NCBI GenBank assembly: GCA_964404205.1
Contig: CAYOJD010000001.1
Location: forward strand, 1-64,000
Length of the DNA: 64,000 nt
Reading direction: 5' to 3'
From: CAZWBR01 sp964404205
Lineage (GTDB): Bacteria > Bacteroidota > Bacteroidia > Bacteroidales > Prolixibacteraceae
Part shown: in pieces, positions 20,001-28,203 of the stretch
Position numbering within the stretch: position 1 is the first letter of the stretch
Layout: each line of letters starts with the position of its first letter
The notes under the pieces: generated by a model
The model's database searches: none
Seen by the model: only the letters and a program-made list of their open reading frames with translations
Told to the model about the DNA's origin: nothing
Translations under genes and position numbers: made by a program

Positions 20001-21578
20001 GTATTTGGGATTGAGGTTGGTCCCTCTCAACATTTTTAACACGAGGGTTTGGGGTGCCTCGATACCGTCGGTCGAAAACTCGCCCACCTGATAAACCTGG
20101 CCATTGGCCGTATACTGGTAAGCTATTGCCAGTATCTCGTCGTTGTTCAGCGAACTGTTGAGCGAGATATAGCCCAACTGCCGGTTCACTGTATATTCGG
20201 TCGAATCGAGACGACGGGCATTTTCAATCTTTTCATAGTCGCGGCCCGAGATAAAATCGCGCACGCTAAGCGGTTTCAATGTAGCCGAAAGGGTAGAGAT
20301 ATCACGAATACCGGAATAGTTGTTCAATAACTCCTGGTACATCATGTTGCTTTCGTTGTTCGGGAAAGTATTGGCCGGATAGGGTAAACCCGGCGTATCG
20401 CCAAACTCGGGGATAGTTTGGTTCTGACGGTTTTGCCCGCGTTCGCCAAGGTCGAGGAGCGCTAAAATATTACGCGACTGTTTAAAGTTGCTCGATTTAT
20501 TGGTGACCCAAACCTCCACCTTTTTGATGGTAATCGACGATTTGATGATGGGAAGGTCGGAAAGCGCCTCGTCGTACGAACCGTAGAAATGGTGCCCCAT
20601 AAAGAAGTGGCGGTTGGCATCGTACTCGGTGGCGTTGATTTCGAACTTGGTCTTCTCGGCCCCTCCTTCGGTGTTGATAACTTTGGTCTCACCCTTTTGC
20701 TGCGACAATACGGTCGATATCGATAGCTTGCCAAACTGAAGGTCGGTCTTTACCCCAAACAGATTGGTACCGCCCCGGATTAAAGTTCCGCTTAGCGGCA
20801 TCGACACATTACCGGCTTCGATATTTTTCACAATATCATCCTCATCGCCGGTATAATCGAGTTTGATTTTATTCTCGAAATCGAAAGTCGCATCGGTGTT
20901 GTAGTTAAACCTCATCTTCATGCGGTCGCCTACTTCCCCATCGAGGCTGACATTGATTTTCTGATCGAAATCGAGGGTGGTTGTTCGTTGCATCCTCACC
21001 GGAATCGATGGGTTTTCGATACGGCTGCTTTTTAGCCCGAGGCTCACTTCGACATATCCCTGCGGCCTGATATTGACGGTACTGTTCCCAAAAACACGGT
21101 CGAACGCATCGCCCCCAACGCGAAACTGCGGAATCAACTGCGAACGTTGTTCAAGGTGCCGCTCCGACATTTTATCGCGCCAGTAAGCATTTACCGCCTC
21201 TTTCATATCCTGTCTCAGGTATTCCTGAAGGCTAAGCGAGCGTGGCAACCGGTAATCCATATCGCCAATCTTTTCGTAAATCAGATACTCACCGGTAGCG
21301 GCATCGTATTCAACCTGAGGGACAATGTTCGATGGTTTGCTCAGATAGAGCGATGGGTCTTCTGATTTGGGTTCACCCACAAACGGTCCCTGATCGCGAA
21401 ACGGGTAGGGCAAATCGACCGTGTCGGCTGCGACACTATCAATCCGTCCGGCATACTCACGCATAAAATCACCTCTCCCCGAAGGATCACTCGAGGCCAA
21501 AAGCAACAGCGGCCCGATGACTGAAAGGGATATCAGGAAAGTAAGCGCAATCGCGGTATGTACCAATACACGTTTCAA
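14070..21578 (-). CDS. sprA: SprA/Sov, outer-membrane translocon of the type IX secretion system
   Basis: At 2502 residues this is the longest gene in the window and of normal size for SprA (Flavobacterium) and Sov (Porphyromonas), the giant beta-barrel that forms the protein-conducting channel of the T9SS. A hydrophobic N-terminal signal (residues about 8-28) precedes DPSGRGDF. Family regions include SLGLKSSRIENPSIPVRMQRT, DGEVGDRMKMRFNYNTDATFDFENKI, the long alternating beta-strand body, and the C-terminal strand GVSFRFTLMP ending in a barrel-like pattern. It lies 7 nt downstream of ruvA and 7 nt upstream of rnhB. No secreted cargo with a type A or B C-terminal domain, and no gldKLMN genes, are seen in this window. 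Confidence 0.97.
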   Translation of the reverse strand: MKRVLVHTAIALTFLISLSVIGPLLLLASSDPSGRGDFMREYAGRIDSVAADTVDLPYPFRDQGPFVGEPKSEDPSLYLSKPSNIVPQVEYDAATGEYLIYEKIGDMDYRLPRSLSLQEYLRQDMKEAVNAYWRDKMSERHLEQRSQLIPQFRVGGDAFDRVFGNSTVNIRPQGYVEVSLGLKSSRIENPSIPVRMQRTTTLDFDQKINVSLDGEVGDRMKMRFNYNTDATFDFENKIKLDYTGDEDDIVKNIEAGNVSMPLSGTLIRGGTNLFGVKTDLQFGKLSISTVLSQQKGETKVINTEGGAEKTKFEINATEYDANRHFFMGHHFYGSYDEALSDLPIIKSSITIKKVEVWVTNKSSNFKQSRNILALLDLGERGQNRQNQTIPEFGDTPGLPYPANTFPNNESNMMYQELLNNYSGIRDISTLSATLKPLSVRDFISGRDYEKIENARRLDSTEYTVNRQLGYISLNSSLNNDEILAIAYQYTANGQVYQVGEFSTDGIEAPQTLVLKMLRGTNLNPKYKNWRLMMKNIYNIRGQQISSQEFKMNVLFQDNAAGTNLNYLPDGPLKEKILLNEMNLDNLNSQLDPYPDGIFDFIDNITINASKGRLIFPVVEPFGSNLEKKMNGDAAAIKKYVYYSLYNDTKTAAEQDAEKNKYKLEGSFKGTSTSEISLESPNITRGSVKVTAGGRELIEDQDYIVDYTQGKVKIINQGLLESGTPISISTESQDLFSMQRRTMIGTHLNYEINKNFNIGSTLMYLHEKPLTQKVNYGDDPISNLMLGLNMNYSNSSPFITRMVNALPFLETNADSKISVEAEWAKLMPGHSKAVSKEGAAYIDDFEGAKTPINLKSYVGWYLASTPQGNELFPEGDLVNDLEYGYNRARLSWYVIDPYMQRNTAPSYLLQQEKLDDHRVREVFQSEIYPEKQLPVGQPTNIPTLDLAFYPQERGPYNFETTGGATSSGVDRNGQLINPESRWGGIMRKIETSDFETANVEYIEFWMMDPFAMDTASNPNPGGDLYFNLGNISEDILRDGRKSFEHGLPADGSTTDVDQTIWGRVSQNQSLVKAFDNSSAARKYQDVGLDGLSTADEQSFHQAFLTKLQSVVDGTAFQTIYNDPSNDNFHYFRGSDYDRDQLDVLERYKLYSNTDGNSPTNEQSPESYSTAATSIPDVEDINDDNTLNESENYFQYRLKLTRENMVVGKNYIADIKKDVPVTLKSGKKSQITWYQFKIPVASPDKAYGQISDFKSIRFIRMFLRGWQRPVVVRFASLDLVRTNWRRYDKTLNDDGSLQSSATQFDISAVNIEENSNRKPVNYVLPPGVDRVIDPSNVQIRELNEQSMVLNVKDLEPREAKAAYKTANLDMRRYKTLKLEVHAEALEGVPLRDNDLSIFVRLGSDFQYNYYEYEVPLKLTPAGYYDNNRESDRFIVWPEENRVYIPLLSLPQLKQDRNAEMRKSGSTITLGTIFEKIHEGFNNNKNKIKIKGNPDLSEVETMMIGIRASGRSVVSARSAEIWVNELRLTDFEEKGGWAAIGRVSGNLADLGTYSFSGRIITSGFGDIDSKMANRAMEDTHEYDVSTNLELGKFFKPESGVRIPMYMSFSKIVAKPEYSPLDEDVKLDDALEAAETEAERDSIKRISLDWTSRKSINFTNIQIDKPNKSGEPKFYDVSNFTLSYAYNEISHGDVNTAIEMTKTNRALFTYNFVNRPKAVDPFKNVAFLKPKALSLIRDFNFYYSPAQISFRSDLNKIYSELQYRNITNPNFILPVSYQKDFTWNRYYDFRYDLTRSLKIDFSAVNSSRIAEPLGSMDRNIPGYEARRDTIWQSILDGGRNTHYHHTWNATYTIPVNKLPGLDWTSASAIYQAGYDWDVAPETTSDYVIGNTISNMRSIQLNGQIDFSRLYNKNPYLREVNQKYGEFSRGRRESQPNRYRQSGMPQQNSAPASGKYVTANVKLKELTPQAIFHKLGSSSVTVRVVDKNGKIVPGEIQVVNDNRIIFTPSIDCESASFEVVTKSDKSTAASGSKFVDYVARFLMMVYNINISYTENGGTALNGYLPGSNYFGSTSYNGGSGGSLAPGIPFILGHQDHDFGIDAAQNNWITTDSILNKSYAMNKTSRLNIRAKVVPLPDLKIDITANRVYSNNSTENLIYNLQNGWDIYNPSFNGNFSMSVITLGTSFEKLGKAMVQQSKAWDTFQQNRQVIAERLDNRRVANPDYGYVPGTVDPSTGFPSGYGPTSQEVLIPAFFAAYTGKNPAKVPLTPFPSARFMLPNWRIQYSGAVNKIEGLKNVMKSMNIMHDYRSTYSVGSYISNLNYLTEKDGFSYIRDAQNNFLPSRDIAAININETFNPLFDIDVTWLNNLTTRLEYRKSRNISMSLTNNQITEIYNNEASLGLGYRLENLPLFIRTRRSQKTLANDLNLRADLTYGKNKTVLRKLVEGNNQLTSGQDALSVKFSADYNLSEIFVVRLFYDRIVNSPYISNAYRTTNSNVGVSFRFTLMP

Positions 21579-21585
21579 AGTGCTG

Positions 21586-22167
21586 TCAGATACTTTTAAG
21601 TGCTATTTTGATAAGATTCTCAACGGTCAGCCCAGGTTGCCCCGAAATAAGCTGATCGATCTGTTTTTCGATTGATTTTTTATTGTACCCCAACATTTCG
21701 AGGGCACTGAGTGCTTCGTCCCTCACGCGGTTGTCGCCAACCATAAAGACCCTGTCCGAGGCAAGCCCCTTGCCCACTTTGTCTTTCAGGTCGATTATAA
21801 CACGCTGTGCCGTTTTGGCACCAATGCCTTTGATGCTTTTCAGCAGATTGACATTTTCTGAAAGAATCGCCTCCCGAAGGTCGTCGGGCTGATAAGAGGA
21901 TAGCATCATAATTGCGGTATTGGCCCCTATCCCATTCACCGAAATCAAGTGCCTGAAGAGTTCCCGCTCGCCCGCTTCGGCAAAACCGTATAGCAGGTGT
22001 GCATCCTCGCGAATGATAGGGTGCAGAAAAACCTTCACCGTCGATTGGCCACTTAACCGGCTAAAGGTATTCAGCGAGATATGGACAAAGTAGCCTATCC
22101 CGCCAGCCTCAACAATAAGGCCGGCCGGGGCTAGTTCGGTAAGTGTTCCTTTAATATATTCGTACAT
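21586..22167 (-). CDS. ruvA: Holliday junction DNA-binding protein RuvA
   Basis: RuvA binds four-way junctions and loads the RuvB motor for branch migration during recombination repair. The 193-residue protein has the N-terminal OB fold (MYEYIKGTLTELAPAGLIVEAGGIGYFVHIS), the acidic-pin/helix-hairpin-helix region FRHLISVNGIGANTAIMMLSS and LLKSIKGIGAKTAQRVIIDLKDK, and a C-terminal RuvB-contacting helix bundle (DEALSALEMLGYNKKSIEKQI). It is followed 7 nt later by sprA and preceded 35 nt upstream by pdxA, all on the minus strand. ruvB and ruvC are not in the window. Confidence 0.96.
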   Translation of the reverse strand: MYEYIKGTLTELAPAGLIVEAGGIGYFVHISLNTFSRLSGQSTVKVFLHPIIREDAHLLYGFAEAGERELFRHLISVNGIGANTAIMMLSSYQPDDLREAILSENVNLLKSIKGIGAKTAQRVIIDLKDKVGKGLASDRVFMVGDNRVRDEALSALEMLGYNKKSIEKQIDQLISGQPGLTVENLIKIALKSI

Positions 22168-22202
22168 AGAGCAATAGCATTGGTTAGGAAACTATGGGGT
22201 GG

Positions 22203-23264
22203 TTACTCACCGCCCGACCTGTCGATATCCTGCCGCTGCAACGGATCTTTTGACAACTCTTTGTAGAGCTGACGGTTTGCAAAAACATCAATCGCCAAAT
22301 AGATGGCATTTCTGAACGACTGTTCCGATGCGATACCTGTTCCGGCAATATCGTAGGCTGTACCGTGTCCGGGCGAAGTACGCACAACGGGAAGTCCGGC
22401 GGTAAAGTTAACCCCCGAATCGAAGGCCAGCACTTTGAACGGTATCAACCCCTGATCGTGGTACATGGCCAGAATGGCATCGTATTTGGCATATTCACCC
22501 GATCCGAAAAAGCCATCGGCTGCAAACGGCCCCATGGCAATAATCCCCTCATCGTTGGCCTGTTTGATGGCCGGAAAAATAATTTTTTGCTCATCGGTGC
22601 CGATAACCCCGTTGTCTCCAGCATGTGGGTTAAGTCCCAAAACGGCAATACGTGGCTTACGGATTGAAAAATCCTCCATGACCGTCTTATGCAGGATACG
22701 GATATTTTTCAGGATTTTCTCTTTGGTAAGCACTTGCGGCACCTGGGCCACAGGAATATGGCCTGTAACCACACCTACACGAAGGTTGTCGCTTACCATC
22801 AGCATCATGTAGTTTTTGGCATCGAACTCCGCTGCAAAATATTCAGTATGCCCCGGAAAATGAAACTGTTCCGACTGGATATTCTCTTTGTTGATGGGAG
22901 CTGTAACCACCACATCGATATCGCCCGATTTCAAATCTTTCATCGCAGCCTGTAACGAAAGCAAGGCTGCCTCACCGGCTACCTGGGTCGATTTGCCTAA
23001 CTCTACGCGGATCTCTTCATCCACACAGTTGATGATATTGACCCGCTTTGAATTGGCTTCGCGTGCAGTGTTAATCTGATTGAAACTAAAGAGTTCGACA
23101 TCGAGCGCCTTGCGGTGATAGGCTGCAACCTTGGGAGAACCGTAGACAATCGGGGTACACATTTCGAGCATACGGCTATCGGCCATTGCCTTGATTATAA
23201 CCTCGTAACCGATACCGTTTATGTCGCCGTGCGTAATCCCTACCTTGATTTTATGCTGATCCAT
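22203..23264 (-). CDS. pdxA: 4-hydroxythreonine-4-phosphate dehydrogenase
   Basis: PdxA oxidises 4-phosphohydroxy-L-threonine; the product condenses with deoxyxylulose phosphate to make pyridoxine phosphate (DXP-dependent vitamin B6 pathway). Family segments are GITHGDINGIGYEVIIKA at the N-terminus, VTAPINKENIQSEQFHFPGHTEYFA with a metal-binding His, LNPHAGDNGVIGTDE, AMYHDQGLIPFK and TSPGHGTAYDIAGTG. These carry the three conserved His ligands and the phosphate-binding glycines. The 353-residue length is typical. It heads the minus-strand group pdxA-ruvA-sprA-rnhB, which starts after a 79-bp gap behind the aminopeptidase. Confidence 0.96.
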   Translation of the reverse strand: MDQHKIKVGITHGDINGIGYEVIIKAMADSRMLEMCTPIVYGSPKVAAYHRKALDVELFSFNQINTAREANSKRVNIINCVDEEIRVELGKSTQVAGEAALLSLQAAMKDLKSGDIDVVVTAPINKENIQSEQFHFPGHTEYFAAEFDAKNYMMLMVSDNLRVGVVTGHIPVAQVPQVLTKEKILKNIRILHKTVMEDFSIRKPRIAVLGLNPHAGDNGVIGTDEQKIIFPAIKQANDEGIIAMGPFAADGFFGSGEYAKYDAILAMYHDQGLIPFKVLAFDSGVNFTAGLPVVRTSPGHGTAYDIAGTGIASEQSFRNAIYLAIDVFANRQLYKELSKDPLQRQDIDRSGGE

Positions 23265-23310
23265 TGATATATTTTCTTTTTGAGTGACTATTCCATTTTG
23301 GTTTATTGTT

Positions 23311-23318
23311 CAAATTTA
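23311..23318 (-). promoter_or_regulatory. Possible -7 element upstream of pdxA
   Basis: TAAATTTG on the minus strand matches TAnnTTTG and lies 46 bp before the pdxA start. No TTG is found at the expected -33 distance, so support is weak. Confidence 0.3.
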
Positions 23319-23343
23319 AACTTTTCTGCATTAAAAAGAAGTT

Positions 23344-24807
23344 CTATTCTAATTTATCAGCCTTTGGGCGGATTGACTCAACATAATTTTCAAGAAAACG
23401 GAACAATAACCTTACCCCTGTACCGCTACCTCCTTTGGGCCGGTAATGGTCAGCCGACGGCAGAAACGACGGGCCGGCAATGTCGAGATGGACCCACGGA
23501 TAGGCGGTAAAGCGTTGCAGAAACTTCCCGGCAGTGATAGCACCTGCCTCGCGTGACCCAATATTTTTGACATCTGCAATATCCGACTTAATCATCTCGT
23601 CGTACTCATCCCACAACGGGAATTCGACCACCCGTTCGTAAACCTCATCACCGGCCTGTTGCAACCGGGCCATGGTTTCTGCTCCGGCACTGCCCATCCC
23701 GGCAATTCCCTGCGTGCTCAGGGCCATTGCCGCCGAACCGGTCAACGTGGCCACATCAATAACCAAATCGGGATGATAGTTTCGTGCAAAGCTCAACGCA
23801 TCAGCCAAAATCAGCCGGCCTTCGGCATCGGTATTCAACACCTCAACCGTGGTGCCGTTGTGCATGGTAATGACATCGCCGGGTGTAATGGCATTCCCGT
23901 CGGGTCGGTTATCGGTAGCCGGCACCAGGGCCATCAGGTAAAGCGGTAACTTTAACCGGGCTGCCAGATAAATTACCCCTGCAACGGCCGCGCCCCCGGC
24001 CATATCGCTTTTCATATAATCCATCGACTGGGGTGTGGGCTTCAGGCTCAGGCCGCCGGTGTCGAACACCACGCCCTTCCCCACCAGAATAATTGGACGG
24101 CTGTTCAGTGCCGTTTCCGGCTTCCACTCCAGTATCGAAAAGGTAGCCGGATCGATACTCCCCTTGTTCACGGCCAGCAAACCGCCCATCCGCAACGACT
24201 CTATCTGGTTCTGGTGCAACACTTCGGTCGTAAAACCAGCCTCGCGGCCCATCTCACCAAAACGTTCAGCCAGTTTCAATGCATTCAGGCTTACCACCGG
24301 TTCGTTCACCATGTCGCGCACCAGCGTGACCGAATCGATTATCGCCTTTAACCGTTCTATATCCGCAGGAGCGATATCGCCGTGAACCAGTGTAACTTCA
24401 GACAAATATTGCTGTTTGGCCTGACCGTCCGTAAAATACTTGGTAAAGGCATAATTTCCCAGCGCCAGCCCTTCGGCAAAAGCCAGCAACGGCCCCTTTC
24501 CGGTATCGGCGGCATGAATTTCAATCGCCCTGATTTTCTCTTTTTTCGCGATAGCTGCCAACTCGTTTCCCCTCCGGCGCCATAGCTCCACCTGCTGGTT
24601 TTGCGCCTTACCGCCATCGATGGCGACAATAAAAATCCAACTACCCAATCGGTTGAGAGTCAATAATCCGGGAGCATCGGTTAGCTTTGCCTGCACATAG
24701 GCCAACTCATTTTCGTTCAGCGGCAACTGCCGCAAAGCGGCTGTCGCGGCTATCAGGAATACCTGATTGCCTACCGCTGGCTTATCGTTTTTCAATTGAA
24801 TTTCCAT
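23344..24807 (-). CDS. pepA: Leucyl aminopeptidase, M17 family
   Basis: M17 aminopeptidases are cytosolic, two-metal enzymes that remove N-terminal residues from peptides. The C-terminal catalytic domain (from about residue 180) shows VGKGVVFDTGGLSLKP with the metal-binding Lys and Asp, MKSDMAGGAAVAG, and the family signature NTDAEGRLILADAL. The C-terminal segments VDVATLTGSAAMAL and WVHLDIAGPSF also match. The N-terminal ~170 residues form the variable domain. At 487 residues the length is normal. A strong AAGGAG ribosome-binding site lies 6 nt upstream of the ATG. The gene is divergent from mqnC across a 115-bp gap. Confidence 0.95.
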   Translation of the reverse strand: MEIQLKNDKPAVGNQVFLIAATAALRQLPLNENELAYVQAKLTDAPGLLTLNRLGSWIFIVAIDGGKAQNQQVELWRRRGNELAAIAKKEKIRAIEIHAADTGKGPLLAFAEGLALGNYAFTKYFTDGQAKQQYLSEVTLVHGDIAPADIERLKAIIDSVTLVRDMVNEPVVSLNALKLAERFGEMGREAGFTTEVLHQNQIESLRMGGLLAVNKGSIDPATFSILEWKPETALNSRPIILVGKGVVFDTGGLSLKPTPQSMDYMKSDMAGGAAVAGVIYLAARLKLPLYLMALVPATDNRPDGNAITPGDVITMHNGTTVEVLNTDAEGRLILADALSFARNYHPDLVIDVATLTGSAAMALSTQGIAGMGSAGAETMARLQQAGDEVYERVVEFPLWDEYDEMIKSDIADVKNIGSREAGAITAGKFLQRFTAYPWVHLDIAGPSFLPSADHYRPKGGSGTGVRLLFRFLENYVESIRPKADKLE

Positions 24808-24922
24808 ATCGTATCTCCTTATTAGTTATGTTTATAAACGCTGTAGCCGGCAAACCGGATTATCGACATCGGCGACAGCGTTGCCCCAAAATTACTACCT
24901 TTAGCGAAAAATTTGGGCCATC

Positions 24923-26026
24923 ATGAATTTCGAATCCCTATATCAAAAAGCCATCGCCCTCGAACCGCTGACAGCCGACGAGGGGTTGCTGCTCTACCGC
25001 GATGCACCACTGACCGAACTGATGCTCGCTGCCGATACCATCCGGCGGAAGCTTCACCCCGAAAATTGGGTCACCTGGATTATCGATCGCAATGTCAATA
25101 TAACGAACATCTGTATCTCCGGTTGCAAATTCTGCAATTTTCACCGGAAAATCAACGGCGACGGCACTTATACTACAACATTCGAAGATTATCGTTCCAA
25201 AATCATCCAGATGATCGAACTGGGCGGCAACCAGTTGTTGTTGCAGGGGGGCATGCACCCCGGCTACGGCCTCAGTTTTTATACAAAACTCTTCAGCCAG
25301 TTGAAAGAGGAATTTCCTACCGTGAAACTTCACGCACTGGGCCCGCCCGAGATTGTCCACATTGCCCGCAAGGAGCGAAAAGGCTACCGCGAAATATTGG
25401 AAGCATTGGTGGCTTCGGGGCTCGACAGCCTTCCCGGGGCCGGGGCCGAAATCCTCTGCGACCGTGTCCGAAGGTCGCTCTCGCCCGGTAAAGCGCTTAC
25501 CGATCAGTGGCTCGATGTCATGCGCGAAGCCCACAAAATGAACCTTGTCACCTCGGCAACCATGATGTTTGGCCATATCGAAACCATCGACGAGCGCATC
25601 GACCATCTGGTACGGCTGCGCGAAGTACAAGCCGAAAAACCCGAAGGGCACCACGGCTTCACCGCCTTTATTCCCTGGCCGGTGATTGCAGGAGGAACTG
25701 TGTTGGCCAACGAAATAGAACTGGAACCAGTACTCCCGGTCGAATATCTCCGCACCATTGCCATCAGCCGGCTGATGCTCTGCAATATCCGCAACATTCA
25801 GGCTTCGTGGCTCACCGTAGGCAAAGCCACCGCACAATTGTGCCTTCACGCTGGCGCCAACGATTTGGGTTCCATTATGATAGAAGAAAATGTGGTTTCG
25901 TCGGCAGGCGCATCGTACAAGATGAACGCCGACGAGATGCAACAAGCCATTGCCGATGCCGGCTTCGCCCCGCGGCTGCGCAACCAGGCCTACGAGTTGA
26001 TTGAATTGCCCGAACAAATAAGATAA
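24923..26026 (+). CDS. mqnC: Cyclic dehypoxanthinyl futalosine synthase (radical SAM)
   Basis: MqnC is a radical-SAM enzyme of the futalosine pathway to menaquinone; it cyclises dehypoxanthinyl futalosine. The [4Fe-4S] cluster motif is CxxxCxxC (C64, C68, C71 in NICISGCKFCNFHR). Family segments follow: LLLQGGMHPGYGL, LHALGPPEIVHIARKE, LDSLPGAGAEILCDRVRR, TSATMMFGHIET, and FIPWPVIAGGT. At 367 residues it fits the family and is distinct from MqnE, which has a different C-terminal region. No other mqn gene lies in the window. The ATG at 24923 follows TACCTTTA, a one-mismatch -7 element, 19 nt upstream. Confidence 0.94.
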   Translation: MNFESLYQKAIALEPLTADEGLLLYRDAPLTELMLAADTIRRKLHPENWVTWIIDRNVNITNICISGCKFCNFHRKINGDGTYTTTFEDYRSKIIQMIELGGNQLLLQGGMHPGYGLSFYTKLFSQLKEEFPTVKLHALGPPEIVHIARKERKGYREILEALVASGLDSLPGAGAEILCDRVRRSLSPGKALTDQWLDVMREAHKMNLVTSATMMFGHIETIDERIDHLVRLREVQAEKPEGHHGFTAFIPWPVIAGGTVLANEIELEPVLPVEYLRTIAISRLMLCNIRNIQASWLTVGKATAQLCLHAGANDLGSIMIEENVVSSAGASYKMNADEMQQAIADAGFAPRLRNQAYELIELPEQIR

Positions 26027-26081
26027 CCGGCTCCATTTTGCCATATTTGATCTCAAGAACAATATGGTTCAACTTATTTTA

Positions 26082-26248
26082 TATTTTTGCGCAAAAGATT
26101 GATGCAGAAAGTTGTCTGAAGGGTTTTACCTACTCCGGCAGCAATCATTCGGGTACCATTCTTCTTAACCCTAAGGCGACAGTGGTAAACCTGTATTAAT
26201 CTTTTGAATGAAAACGAATTATTAACTTTTGAATCGAATTAAGCAAAG
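26082..26248 (+). promoter_or_regulatory. Promoter and possible structured leader of speA
   Basis: TATTTTTG (26082-26089) matches the phylum -7 element; no TTG is seen at -33. The following ~155-nt leader contains mutually exclusive pairings: GGGTT (26121-26125) with AACCC (26167-26171), and TTTACC (26125-26130) with GGTAAA (26184-26189). These share a base and could switch. The leader is less A/T-rich than other gaps here. It matches no riboswitch class I recognise, so a cis-regulatory RNA is only a hypothesis. Confidence 0.35.
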
Positions 26249-28138
26249 ATGAGAAAATGGCGCATAGAGGATTCTGCCGAACTCTACAACATCAATGGCT
26301 GGGGAATCAACTATTTTTCCATTAACGAAGAGGGGCATGTGGTGGTTACCCCAAAGAAAAACGGGGTACAGGTCGACCTGAAACATTTGGTCGAAGAGCT
26401 ACAGTTGCGCGACGTTTCGACACCGGTATTGCTCAGATTCCCCGATATTCTCGACAGCCGTATCGAAAAGATGGCCAGTTGCTTTAAAATTGCAGCCGAA
26501 GAGTACAACTACAACGCCCAAAACTTTATCATCTACCCGATAAAGGTGAACCAGATGCGCCCGGTAGTCGAAGAGATTGTGGGCCACGGAAAGAAATTCA
26601 ACATCGGCCTCGAAGCCGGCTCGAAGCCTGAATTGCATGCTGTTATCGCCATCAATACCGATAACGACTCGCTGATTATCTGCAACGGCTATAAAGACGA
26701 AGATTATATCGAACTGGCCTTGCTGGCCCAGAAGATGGGACGCCGAATCTATCTGGTCATCGAAAAGATGAGCGAACTGAAACTGATTGTCAAAATTGCC
26801 AAGCAGTTTAAAATCAAGCCTAATCTGGGTATCCGAATCAAATTGTCGAGTACCGGAAGCGGCAAATGGGAAGATTCGGGCGGCGATGTAAGCAAATTTG
26901 GCCTCACCTCCAGCGAAGTAATCGAAGCACTCGATTTCCTCGATAAAAATAAGATGAAAGATTGCCTGCACCTGGTCCATTTCCATATTGGCAGTCAGGT
27001 GAACAAGATCCGCCGCATTAAGCTGGCCATGCGCGAAGCATCGCAGTTCTATGTGCAGCTCCACCTCAACGGTTTCCCCATCGACTATGTCGATATTGGC
27101 GGCGGCCTCGGTGTCGATTACGACGGAACCCGCTCGTCGAGCGAAAGCAGTGTCAACTACAGCATTCAAGAGTATGTGAACGATGTGGTTTCGACACTGG
27201 TCGATGTTAGCGAAAAAAACAATATTCCCCACCCCAATATCATCACCGAATCGGGCCGTTCGCTAACCGCCCATCACTCGGTTTTGGTATTCGAGGTACT
27301 TGAAACCACTTCTGTTCCCAGTTGGGAAGAGGAGGAAGAGGTGAGCGAAAACGACCACGAACTGTTGCGTGAACTCTATTCGCTGTGGGATGCGCTGAAC
27401 CAGCCCCGGATGCTCGAAACCTGGCACGACGCCCAGCAAATCCGTGAAGAGGCGCTCGACCGCTTCAGCCTCGGGCTGCTCGACATCGAAACCCGCGCCA
27501 AAATCGAACGGCTCTTCTGGTCTATCGCACGCGAAATTTATCAGATGACCAACGGCATGAAACATGTGCCCGATGAATTTCTTTCGCTGTCGAAACTGCT
27601 GTCAGATAAATACTTCTGCAACTTCTCGCTCTTCCAGTCGCTGCCCGATTCATGGGCCATCGACCAGATTTTCCCGATTATCCCGATCCAGCGGCTCGAC
27701 GAAAAACCCGACCGCTCGGCCACCCTACAGGATATCACCTGCGACTCCGACGGCAAAATCGACAATTTTATCTCGGTCCGCAACCAGTCGTACCACCTGC
27801 CGGTACACTCCATCAAGCAAAAGGAGCCTTATTACATTGGGGTATTCCTTGTTGGGGCCTATCAGGAAATCCTTGGCGACCTTCACAACCTGTTCGGCGA
27901 CACCAATGCGGTTCACGTTTCGGTCAACGAAAAGGGATATTCTATCGATCAGGTCATCGATGGTGAAACCGTTGCCGAAGTACTTGAATATGTACAGTAC
28001 AACTCGAAAAAGCTGGTGCGCACCGTCGAAACCTGGGTAACCTCGTCGGTCAAATCGGGCATCATCACCACCGAAGAGGGGAAAGAGTTCCTCTCGAACT
28101 ACCGCTCGGGACTCTACGGATACACCTATCTGGAGTAA
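26249..28138 (+). CDS. speA: Biosynthetic arginine decarboxylase
   Basis: SpeA is a PLP enzyme that decarboxylates arginine to agmatine, the first step from arginine to putrescine and spermidine. The 629-residue protein has the PLP lysine K99 in IIYPIKVNQMRPVVEEI, the substrate-channel region FNIGLEAGSKPELHAVIA, the HFHIGSQ motif, DIGGGLGVDYDG, the PLP-phosphate-binding region ITESGRSLTAHH and, late in the chain, the conserved GVFLVGAYQEILGDLHNLFGD. It follows a 222-bp gap that may hold a regulatory leader and ends at a strong terminator (28204-28259), so it is monocistronic. The ATG at 26249 gives the usual MRKWRIEDSAELYNI start of Bacteroidota homologues. Confidence 0.95.
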   Translation: MRKWRIEDSAELYNINGWGINYFSINEEGHVVVTPKKNGVQVDLKHLVEELQLRDVSTPVLLRFPDILDSRIEKMASCFKIAAEEYNYNAQNFIIYPIKVNQMRPVVEEIVGHGKKFNIGLEAGSKPELHAVIAINTDNDSLIICNGYKDEDYIELALLAQKMGRRIYLVIEKMSELKLIVKIAKQFKIKPNLGIRIKLSSTGSGKWEDSGGDVSKFGLTSSEVIEALDFLDKNKMKDCLHLVHFHIGSQVNKIRRIKLAMREASQFYVQLHLNGFPIDYVDIGGGLGVDYDGTRSSSESSVNYSIQEYVNDVVSTLVDVSEKNNIPHPNIITESGRSLTAHHSVLVFEVLETTSVPSWEEEEEVSENDHELLRELYSLWDALNQPRMLETWHDAQQIREEALDRFSLGLLDIETRAKIERLFWSIAREIYQMTNGMKHVPDEFLSLSKLLSDKYFCNFSLFQSLPDSWAIDQIFPIIPIQRLDEKPDRSATLQDITCDSDGKIDNFISVRNQSYHLPVHSIKQKEPYYIGVFLVGAYQEILGDLHNLFGDTNAVHVSVNEKGYSIDQVIDGETVAEVLEYVQYNSKKLVRTVETWVTSSVKSGIITTEEGKEFLSNYRSGLYGYTYLE

Positions 28139-28203
28139 AAAATCGAGCCTCTGCCCTTCCGTTCTCCGCTTTAAAATTCCGGAGAAACCATATAAAATAA
28201 TTG

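Noticed and set aside
24938..26062. A 374-codon open frame on the minus strand opposite mqnC
   Set aside because: It mirrors the mqnC frame almost exactly and shows no family motif; it arises from the codon composition of mqnC on the other strand.
26399..27232. A 277-codon minus-strand open frame opposite speA
   Set aside because: It is antisense to the PLP-binding core of SpeA and has no family signal.
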